A stretch of 5,449 nt of DNA from VFZS01 sp964353255 (lineage in GTDB: Bacteria; Acidobacteriota; Terriglobia; Bryobacterales; Bryobacteraceae): NCBI GenBank assembly GCA_964353255.1, contig CAYGVJ010000211.1, positions 1-5,449 of the forward strand, given 5' to 3'. The notes below the pieces were generated by a model that saw only the letters and a program-made list of their open reading frames with translations, searched no databases and was not told the DNA's origin. This document shows, piece after piece, positions 1-5,315 of the stretch; the stretch's first letter is position 1; every line of letters starts with the position of its first letter. The position numbers and the translations under genes were made by a program.

Positions 1-1328
1 TGCTGGTGAAGGCGGCGGTGGAGGGCAAACTGGCCACCCGCGCCGACGCCACCAAGCACGGCGGCGACTACCGCAAGATCGTCGAGGGGGTCAACCAGAC
101 CCTGGATGCGGTGATCGGACCGTTGAATGTGGCGGCCGAGTACGTGGACCGGATCTCGAAGGGGAACATCCCACCGAGGATCACGGACAACTACAACGGG
201 GACTTCAACGAACTCAAGAACAACCTGAACAACTGCATTGACAACATCAACGCTCTGGTGGCGGACGCCGGGGGGCTGGCGAAGGCGGCGGTGGAAGGCA
301 AACTGGCGACGCGCGCCGACGCTACCAAACACGGCGGCGATTACCGCAAGATCGTCGAGGGGGTCAACCAGACGCTGGACGCGGTGATCTTGCCGATCAA
401 CGAGGCGGCAACGGTGATTGCGAAGATCGCCAATCAGGATCTCACGCCCCGGGTCACTGGAGACTACCGCGGGGATCTTGCGACCTTCAAAGATAACATT
501 AACAGGATGGCGGAAGATCTGCGGGGAAGCCTGTTGGCCATCGCTCAGAACGCTTCGAGTGTGGCGGCCGCTGCCGAGCAGCTAACCTCGGTCAGCCAGC
601 AGATGGCGGGCAACGCCGAGGAGACGGCTACGCAGGCCAACGTGGTTTCGGCGGCCAGCGAGCAGGTCTCGAAGAACGTGGGCGTGGTGGCCACCGGCGC
701 CGAGGAGATGCAGGTCTCCATCCGGGAGATCGCCAAGAGCGCCAACGAATCGGCGCGCGTGGCCAAGAACGCCGTCAGCGTGGCCGAAACCACCAACCAC
801 ACCATCTCCAAGCTGGGAGAATCCAGCCTGGAGATCGGCAAGGTGATCAAGGTCATCACCTCGATCGCCCAGCAAACCAACCTGCTGGCGCTCAACGCCA
901 CTATCGAGGCGGCACGCGCGGGCGAGGCCGGCAAGGGCTTCGCCGTGGTGGCCAACGAGGTCAAGGAACTGGCCAAGGAGACCGCCAAAGCCACCGAGGA
1001 CATCGGACAGAAGATCGATGCCATTCAGGGCGACACTAAGGGCGCCGTGCTGGCCATCGGCGAAATCGGCACCATCATCAACCAAGTCAACGACATCTCC
1101 AACACCATCGCCTCGGCGGTGGAGGAGCAAACGGCGACCACGAACGAGATCGGGCGCAACCTGGGCGAAGCGTCCAAGGGGGTGAACGAGATCGCCAAGA
1201 ACATCTCCGGCGTGGCCACCGCCGCGCAGAGCACCACCCGGGGCGCGGCGGATACCCAGACGTCGGCCAAGTCGCTCAGCGCGATGGCCGCTCAGATGCA
1301 AACGCTGGTGGGGAGGTTCAAGCTGTAG
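1..1328 (+). CDS. Methyl-accepting chemotaxis protein with repeated HAMP modules (5' end outside window)
   Basis: This is the C-terminal part of a chemotaxis receptor that would relay signals to a CheA/CheW complex. The frame is open to the left edge, and the first in-frame GTG (position 6) lies inside a repeat unit, so the true start is upstream. Numbering residues from that GTG, residues 1-37 and 92-128 are copies of one HAMP-type module (EGKLATRAD, GDYRKIVEGVNQTLDAVI). Residues 38-85 and 129-176 are a second HAMP type, beginning GPLN and LPIN, with PPRI and TPRV connectors. Residues from about 180 to 440 form the long coiled-coil signalling domain. Its hairpin tip at 289-323 (QQTNLLALN, IEAARAGE, GFAVVANEV) is the most conserved MCP signature. 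Consensus-like methylation sites lie near E205/E206 and E373/E374. The protein ends LVGRFKL, without an NWETF-like CheR tether. No membrane segment is visible, so soluble or membrane location cannot be decided. The family call is secure; the ligand is unknown. Confidence 0.95.
   Translation, partial: LVKAAVEGKLATRADATKHGGDYRKIVEGVNQTLDAVIGPLNVAAEYVDRISKGNIPPRITDNYNGDFNELKNNLNNCIDNINALVADAGGLAKAAVEGKLATRADATKHGGDYRKIVEGVNQTLDAVILPINEAATVIAKIANQDLTPRVTGDYRGDLATFKDNINRMAEDLRGSLLAIAQNASSVAAAAEQLTSVSQQMAGNAEETATQANVVSAASEQVSKNVGVVATGAEEMQVSIREIAKSANESARVAKNAVSVAETTNHTISKLGESSLEIGKVIKVITSIAQQTNLLALNATIEAARAGEAGKGFAVVANEVKELAKETAKATEDIGQKIDAIQGDTKGAVLAIGEIGTIINQVNDISNTIASAVEEQTATTNEIGRNLGEASKGVNEIAKNISGVATAAQSTTRGAADTQTSAKSLSAMAAQMQTLVGRFKL
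9..116 (+). repeat. Coding repeat, copy 1 of the HAMP-type module
   Basis: This 36-codon block is the first visible copy of a module repeated with a period of 273 bp (91 codons). Its translation is identical to copy 2 at 282-389. The nucleotides differ at 8 of 108 positions, all of them silent. The frame is open upstream, so further copies may lie outside the window. Confidence 0.95.
282..389 (+). repeat. Coding repeat, copy 2 of the HAMP-type module
   Basis: This is the second copy of the 36-codon block, identical in protein to 9-116. The HAMP module after each copy is much less alike (GPLNVAAEYV at residue 38 against LPINEAATVI at residue 129). The strict conservation therefore covers only part of the 91-residue period. 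Confidence 0.95.
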
Positions 1329-1347
1329 TTCCGGTTCACGGTCGGTA

Positions 1348-1406
1348 GCCCGCCGCTTGTAGCCTGGCCCGGTTCCCGGGCTGCCAGCGGCGGGCCTGCC
1401 GCCCGC
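1348..1406. other. Nested and alternative inverted repeats between the receptor gene and cheY
   Basis: The 107-bp gap between the receptor stop and cheY contains a perfect 10-bp inverted repeat, GCCCGCCGCT at 1348-1357 and AGCGGCGGGC at 1386-1395. Inside its loop is a 6-bp hairpin (1367-1372 with 1376-1381) around the loop TTC. A further 6-bp hairpin (1390-1395 with 1401-1406) uses the same bases as the right arm of the outer stem, so the two cannot form together. It starts about 20 nt after the receptor stop. A role in transcription termination, attenuation or 3'-end protection is plausible, but there is no T-tract, so a classical intrinsic terminator is not supported. A REP-like intergenic repeat is the other possibility. 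Confidence 0.5.
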
Positions 1407-1435
1407 AGGAGAGGGGAGGAGAAACGGAGAAGCGC

Positions 1436-1807
1436 ATGCCCAAGGCTATGGTAATCGACGACTCCCGGGCCATCCGCCTGATTCTCCGGAGGACGCTGGA
1501 GAAGCTGGGCTACGAAGTGCTTGAGGCCTGCCACGGCAAAGAGGCCCTGGCGGAGCTGGAGCGGGATCCGGAGGTGTCCCTGATGCTGGTGGACTGGAAC
1601 ATGCCCGAGATGAACGGCCTGGAGTTCGTCAACCACGTGCGTTCCCGCCCCGGCTACTCCCAGGTTGTCCTGATGATGGTCACCACCGAGACCGAGATCG
1701 AGCAGATGGTCACGGCGCTGGAAGCGGGCGCCAACGAGTATGTGATGAAGCCGTTCACCGAGGACATCATCACCGACAAGTTGCGGCTGTTGGGGCTGGT
1801 GAGCTGA
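1436..1807 (+). CDS. cheY: Single-domain response regulator, CheY type
   Basis: This 123-residue stand-alone receiver domain would be phosphorylated by CheA and act on the motor or another output. The whole protein is one receiver fold with all key residues: acidic pair D8/D9, phospho-acceptor D53 (LVDWNMP), switch threonine T83 (MVTTE), aromatic switch Y102 and lysine K105 (YVMKPF). There is no output domain. The ATG is preceded by GGAG at 1426-1429, 6 nt upstream, and a stronger purine run, GGGGAGGAG, lies at 1413-1421. The in-frame ATG at 1448 would remove the first beta strand. The gene follows the hairpin-containing gap and leads the cheB-cheR-cheX run, with 11 bp to cheB. In this context it is more likely a chemotaxis CheY than a generic receiver. 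Whether the output is flagellar or type IV pilus motility cannot be read here. Confidence 0.9.
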   Translation: MPKAMVIDDSRAIRLILRRTLEKLGYEVLEACHGKEALAELERDPEVSLMLVDWNMPEMNGLEFVNHVRSRPGYSQVVLMMVTTETEIEQMVTALEAGANEYVMKPFTEDIITDKLRLLGLVS

Positions 1808-1818
1808 GGCGGACGGCG

Positions 1819-2922
1819 GTGCCCAGGAAGACCAGGCTCCTGCGGCCAGGGCAGCGCATCCGGGTGCTGATAGTGGATGATTCGGTTGTCATCCGCCGCT
1901 TGGTCGCGCACGCTTTAGAGGAGGATCCCACCTTCGAGGTTGTCGGCGCCGCCGCCAACGGCGCCATCGCACTGGCGAAAATCCCTCAAGTGAATCCCGA
2001 CGCGATCACGCTGGACATCGAGATGCCGGAGATGGACGGCCTGGAGACTCTGCGGCGCATCCGCCAGGACTTTCCTGACCTCTGCGTGATCATGCTCAGC
2101 GCCGTCACTGCGCGGGGCGCCTCTGCCACCTTGGACGCGCTGGCGCTGGGAGCCGACGACTACGTTACCAAGGCGGCCAACGCAGGCTCGCTGGACCGCT
2201 CGATGGCCAGCCTGCAGGGCGAGCTGATTCCGAAGATCAAGCAGTTTTTCATGCCGGGAGGCGAAAGCCCGGCCGCGGCGCCTCGGGCGGCTGAGCCGGC
2301 GCCGGCCGCGCCGCCCGTAGGCCCGCCTCCTGCGCGCCGCCCGCGCGGGCTGTGGCGCCCGCGAGCGGTGGCGGTGGGCGTGTCCACCGGCGGGCCTACG
2401 GCGCTCTCCGCTCTGGTGGCGCAGTTGCCGGCGGGCTTTCCTCTTCCGATGCTCGTGGTGCAGCATATGCCGCCGTTATTCACCCGCTTCCTGGCGGACC
2501 GGCTTCAGACCCTGACTCGGCTGCGGGTCGAGGAGGCGGCCGAGGGAAGTCCCGTCGAGCCAAGCAAGATTCTGATCGCGCCAGGCGGCTATCACATGCG
2601 TCTGGCCCGGCGGCAAGACAAGGTGGTGGTGACACTGGACCAGGGGCCGCTGGAGAACTCCTGCCGTCCTTCGGCCGATACGTTGTTCCGCTCGGTCGAA
2701 GAGGTATACGGTGGTTCAGTGATCTCGGTGGTTCTGACCGGCATGGGGCAGGACGGCCTGCGCGGCGCCGAGGCGCTCAAGGCCAGTGGGGCCTACGTGA
2801 TCGCGCAGGATGAAGCCTCCAGCGTGGTATGGGGGATGCCGGGGGCGGTAGTGAGGGCCGGGCTGGCGGATGCGGTGGTCAGCCTGGATCAAGTGGTTCG
2901 GAAGATTCTGGAACAGATCTGA
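1819..2922 (+). CDS. cheB: Protein-glutamate methylesterase/glutamine deamidase CheB
   Basis: CheB hydrolyses methyl esters on receptor glutamates and can deamidate receptor glutamines, closing the adaptation loop opposite CheR. The protein has 367 residues, close to the usual length. Residues 14-135 form the receiver domain, with D20/D21, phospho-acceptor D66 (LDIEMP) and K118. Residues about 148-180 are a Pro/Ala/Arg-rich linker, longer and more basic than I would expect in enteric CheB. Residues 183-365 form the catalytic domain, with the Ser-His-Asp triad visible as S189 (GVSTGGP), H216 (VQHMP) and D312 (TGMGQDG). The start is GTG at 1819, with GAGG at 1806-1809 about 9 nt upstream and overlapping the cheY stop. 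A later start would cut into the first receiver strand. Phosphorylation of D66 by CheA is expected to relieve inhibition of the esterase domain, as known for the family. Confidence 0.96.
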   Translation: MPRKTRLLRPGQRIRVLIVDDSVVIRRLVAHALEEDPTFEVVGAAANGAIALAKIPQVNPDAITLDIEMPEMDGLETLRRIRQDFPDLCVIMLSAVTARGASATLDALALGADDYVTKAANAGSLDRSMASLQGELIPKIKQFFMPGGESPAAAPRAAEPAPAAPPVGPPPARRPRGLWRPRAVAVGVSTGGPTALSALVAQLPAGFPLPMLVVQHMPPLFTRFLADRLQTLTRLRVEEAAEGSPVEPSKILIAPGGYHMRLARRQDKVVVTLDQGPLENSCRPSADTLFRSVEEVYGGSVISVVLTGMGQDGLRGAEALKASGAYVIAQDEASSVVWGMPGAVVRAGLADAVVSLDQVVRKILEQI

Positions 2923-2954
2923 GGGCGGAGGGCCTAGCAGCCGGGAGGGGCAGC

Positions 2955-2958
2955 GGAG
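2955..2958 (+). promoter_or_regulatory. Ribosome binding site that fixes the cheR start
   Basis: GGAG lies 8 nt before the ATG at 2967, with a second purine run, GGGAGGGG, at 2943-2950. The cheR frame stays open back to 2829 inside cheB. The extra 46 residues from there are Gly/Ser-rich, overlap the conserved end of cheB and do not look like CheR, so this site supports starting at 2967. Confidence 0.7.
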
Positions 2959-2966
2959 TTAGGGGC

Positions 2967-3827
2967 ATGGCGTTGCCGGTTGACACCAGCAGCGGTTTGG
3001 GTGGGACGCGGACCACGAACGTCACCGAGGAGAACTACGCTTTCTTCCAGCAGCACATCTACCGGGAATCGGGAATTGTGCTGGATCTGGGCAAGGACTA
3101 CCTGCTGGAGGCGCGCCTGACGCCCATCCTGCGCCGGGAGAGTCTGGGTTCCCTCAATGACTTGTGCGCCCTGCTGCGCGCCGCCGGGGGCCAGCCGCTC
3201 AAGCGCGAGGTGGTCGAGGCCATGACCACCAATGAAACGCACTTCTTCCGCGACCTGGCGCAATACGAGGCTTTGAAGACGACCCTCTTTCCCGAGTTGC
3301 TCGAGCAACGCCGGCTCGCCAGGCGGCTGAGCTTCTGGTCGGCGGCGGCTTCGACCGGTCAGGAGGCCTATAGCCTGGCCATGTTGATGCGGGGAATGGA
3401 ACTGGCTGGATGGAACATCCAGATCCTGGGCACCGATTTGGCCGAGTCCGTTCTGAAGAGGGCCCGCGAGGGCAAGTACATGCAAATCGAAGTGAACAGG
3501 GGCTTGCCCGCGATCTACCTGACCAAGTACTTCACCCGCCACGGCATGGAGTGGCAACTCAAGGACGACATCCGGGCCATGGTGCGCTTTGAGGGCCTCG
3601 ACCTGCGGCAGGACATGCATCGGCTGGGCCCCTTCGATGTCGTCTTCTGCCGCAATGTTCTCATCTACTTCGATCTGGAGACCCGGAAGAAGATCCTGCG
3701 CCAGATCGACGGCACGTTGTTCCGGGGCGGCTACCTTTTCCTAGGGACTGCCGAAACCGCCCTGGGCCTGGAGGATCGCTTCGAACGGCGGAGCGTGGGG
3801 CAAGCGATCGTCTATCAGGCGCGCTGA
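2967..3827 (+). CDS. cheR: Chemotaxis protein-glutamate O-methyltransferase CheR
   Basis: CheR transfers methyl groups from S-adenosylmethionine to receptor glutamates in the cytoplasm. With the ATG at 2967 the protein has 286 residues, the usual CheR length. Residues about 20-85 are the helical N-terminal domain, followed by the signature TTNETHFFRD (87-96, with R95 in the FFR motif). The methyltransferase domain follows: motif I WSAAASTGQEAYS (124-136), acidic D157 in ILGTD (153-157), the VLKRAREGKY helix (162-171), FDVVFCRNVLIYFD (223-236) and the GGYLFLGTAE strand (254-263). The beta-subdomain loop after YF (188-189) appears about four residues shorter than in the enteric enzyme as I remember it. 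That would fit receptors without a tethering pentapeptide, like the one upstream. It lies 44 bp after cheB and 10 bp before the CheX gene, so all are probably co-transcribed. Confidence 0.95.
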   Translation: MALPVDTSSGLGGTRTTNVTEENYAFFQQHIYRESGIVLDLGKDYLLEARLTPILRRESLGSLNDLCALLRAAGGQPLKREVVEAMTTNETHFFRDLAQYEALKTTLFPELLEQRRLARRLSFWSAAASTGQEAYSLAMLMRGMELAGWNIQILGTDLAESVLKRAREGKYMQIEVNRGLPAIYLTKYFTRHGMEWQLKDDIRAMVRFEGLDLRQDMHRLGPFDVVFCRNVLIYFDLETRKKILRQIDGTLFRGGYLFLGTAETALGLEDRFERRSVGQAIVYQAR

Positions 3828-3837
3828 CAGGAGCTGT

Positions 3838-4308
3838 ATGCGGAGTCATCTTCAGGTTGAAGCTCACGGGGAGGACACCCGGCAGGTGGTCGGGGAGATC
3901 TTCCGAAGCATGCTGGGCATTGAAGTCGTTCCCACTGAAGCAGCCCAGACGCGGGAGACGGAGTTGCTCTCGGCGGCGGTGTATTTTGCGGGGGCCTGGA
4001 AGGGCGCGCTGTTGGTCGAGTGCACCCCGGAGCAGGCCTTTGAGTTCACGCGATGCCTGACGTCGATCGAGCGGCCCGCCGCGATCGACGATGACGTCCG
4101 GGATGCCATGGGAGAACTGGCCAACATGATTGCCGGCAACCTCAAGCCGGTCCTGCCTCACGGGGTGTGCCTCTCCATGCCCTCGGTGGTGGAAGGGACC
4201 GACTACCTGCTCTCTATCTGCAAGGGCTGTTCGGTCAGCCGTCTGGCGTTCGACTCCGCGTTCGGCCCCTTCTGGGTCACGCTGGCGGCGAGGCCGGAGA
4301 AGGGCTGA
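3838..4308 (+). CDS. cheX: CheX-type CheY-P phosphatase-like chemotaxis protein
   Basis: The 156-residue protein resembles the CheX branch of the CheC/CheX/FliY phosphatases, which dephosphorylate CheY-P. The phosphatase signature D-x3-E-x2-N is seen as D89-AMG-E93-LA-N96, within DAMGELANMIAGNLKP. The downstream proline of the family pattern is probably P115 (SMPSVVEG), 19 residues after N96, slightly closer than the spacing I remember for CheC. There is one phosphatase motif, as in CheX; CheC usually has two. Early hydrophobic strands (SAAVYFAG, KGALLVEC) and a late FGPFWVTLAAR strand fit the fold. It carries five cysteines, including C128-KG-C131, which I do not recall as a family feature. 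AGGAG at 3829-3833 lies only 4 nt before the ATG, and the gene starts 10 bp after cheR. The likely role is terminating the CheY signal, though activity is inferred. Confidence 0.82.
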   Translation: MRSHLQVEAHGEDTRQVVGEIFRSMLGIEVVPTEAAQTRETELLSAAVYFAGAWKGALLVECTPEQAFEFTRCLTSIERPAAIDDDVRDAMGELANMIAGNLKPVLPHGVCLSMPSVVEGTDYLLSICKGCSVSRLAFDSAFGPFWVTLAARPEKG

Positions 4309-4322
4309 AAGCGCGTGCCGTT

Positions 4323-4352
4323 TTGACTTCCCGATCTCCGCTTTCCTATACT
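4323..4352 (+). promoter_or_regulatory. Predicted sigma70-type promoter for the hydrolase gene
   Basis: TTGACT at 4323-4328 matches 5 of 6 bases of the -35 consensus. TATACT at 4347-4352 matches 5 of 6 bases of the -10 consensus, and the spacer is 18 bp. It sits in an AT-richer patch between the cheX stop and the next gene, oriented towards that gene. Transcription would begin near 4359, giving a leader of about 30 nt. This suggests that the hydrolase is transcribed apart from the che operon. Confidence 0.6.
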
Positions 4353-4373
4353 TGCCGCTGGGCTGGGCGTGGC

Positions 4374-4379
4374 GGGGAG
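4374..4379 (+). promoter_or_regulatory. Ribosome binding site supporting the hydrolase start at 4390
   Basis: GGGGAG lies 10 nt before the ATG at 4390. An in-frame GTG at 4369 would put this site inside the coding region and lies only about 10 nt after the predicted transcription start, so the ATG is preferred. Confidence 0.6.
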
Positions 4380-4389
4380 CGAAGCGGTC

Positions 4390-5313
4390 ATGATCAGCAG
4401 GCGCGAGAGTTTGCAGGCGCTGGCGGCCTCCTTGCTGGCGGGCGCCGAGGGCGCGCCCGGCAGCATCCTGGTCCACGAGCACGTGATGGTGGATTTCGTG
4501 GGGGCCGACCGCTGGACGCCCGGCCGCTACGACCCGCAAGAGGTCTTCCGCAGCGCACGAGCGAAGCTGGAAGAAGTGAAGAAGCTGGGGTGCCGGCGGC
4601 TGCTCGAATGCACGCCGAACTACCTGGGCCGTGACGCCCGGCTGCTGGCCCGGCTGTCGGAGGCGGTGGGTCTGGAGATCTGGACCAACACGGGTATCTA
4701 CGGCGCCGGGGCGGCGCTCGTCGGCGTGCCCGCGTTTGCGCGGCAGGAAACGGCCGAGCAACTGGCCCGCCGTTTCATCTCCGAGGCGCGGCGGGGCATT
4801 GATGGCGTCAAGCCGCGCTTCATCAAGACCGGCGTGCGTGGCGCGCCGCTCGAGGAGCTGGACCGCAAGCTGGTGCGCGCCGCAGCCATCGCCTCCCGCC
4901 ATACGGGCCTCACCATTGCCTCCCATACCGGCAGCGGAGCCGCAGCCTTCGAGCAGCTCGACGTCCTGGCCGCCGAGAAGGTCAGCCCGGCCAAGTTCGT
5001 CTGGGTCCACGCCCAGAACGAGCGCGACCACGGTCTCCATGAGAAGGCCGCGCGGGCCGGCGCCTGGGTCGAGTTCGACGGCATTGGCGAGCAGTCCGCG
5101 GACTGGCACCTGGAGTGCCTGCGCTGGATGGCCGCGCGGAAGCTGCTCGGGAAGGTCCTGATCTCGCAGGACGCCGGCTGGTATCACGTGGGCGAGCCGG
5201 GCGGGGGCGACTACCGCGGCTACACCTACATCTACACCGGCTTCCTCCCGAGGCTCGAACCCGCCTGGCGCCGCCAGTTGATGGTCGAGAACCCAGCGCG
5301 CGCGTTCGGGTAG
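4390..5313 (+). CDS. Phosphotriesterase-family metal-dependent hydrolase with a short RR leader
   Basis: This is a 307-residue TIM-barrel hydrolase of the phosphotriesterase branch of the amidohydrolase superfamily, with a binuclear metal centre. All expected ligands are visible in order: H29-E-H31 (LVHEHVMVDF), the lysine usually carboxylated in this family K146 (FIKTG), H179 (IASHTGSG), H207 (WVHAQNE) and D261 (ISQDAGW). The end, ENPARAFG, is the usual NPAR helix. The N-terminus has SRRESLQ, then a short hydrophobic ALAASLLAGA stretch. This resembles a Tat signal but is short and lies only about 10 residues before the metal-binding HEH, so export is uncertain. The family includes lactonases and phosphotriesterases, and the true substrate cannot be read from sequence. 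The gene has its own predicted promoter 81 bp after cheX and nearly abuts a convergent minus-strand frame (2 bp between the stop codons). No link to chemotaxis is evident. Confidence 0.88.
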   Translation: MISRRESLQALAASLLAGAEGAPGSILVHEHVMVDFVGADRWTPGRYDPQEVFRSARAKLEEVKKLGCRRLLECTPNYLGRDARLLARLSEAVGLEIWTNTGIYGAGAALVGVPAFARQETAEQLARRFISEARRGIDGVKPRFIKTGVRGAPLEELDRKLVRAAAIASRHTGLTIASHTGSGAAAFEQLDVLAAEKVSPAKFVWVHAQNERDHGLHEKAARAGAWVEFDGIGEQSADWHLECLRWMAARKLLGKVLISQDAGWYHVGEPGGGDYRGYTYIYTGFLPRLEPAWRRQLMVENPARAFG

Positions 5314-5315
5314 CG

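Noticed and set aside
582..1301. Minus-strand open frames opposite the receptor signalling domain
   Set aside because: The + strand holds the highly conserved MCP hairpin. The antisense products are low-complexity Gly/Leu/His/Asp or Ala/Ser-rich readings without motifs.
1365..1384. Possible sigma54 promoter starting with TGGC before cheY
   Set aside because: The base pattern at the -12 position is CCGG where TTGC is expected, and the TGGC falls within the inner hairpin, so the match is probably due to the inverted repeat.
1348..1406. Classical intrinsic terminator after the receptor gene
   Set aside because: Stems are strong, but no run of T follows on either strand, so I list the region only as inverted repeats of unknown role.
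2265..2358. GC-rich, repeat-like stretch inside cheB
   Set aside because: It encodes the Pro/Ala/Arg-rich linker between the receiver and esterase domains. Codon bias explains the repetitiveness and no separate element is needed.
2829..2966. N-terminal extension of cheR into the end of cheB
   Set aside because: The extra residues are a Gly/Ser-rich out-of-frame reading of conserved cheB sequence. The ATG at 2967 has a good ribosome binding site and gives the usual CheR length.
4369..4389. Upstream GTG start for the hydrolase
   Set aside because: It would place the likely ribosome binding site inside the gene and leave almost no leader after the predicted promoter. The ATG at 4390 begins directly with the RR segment.
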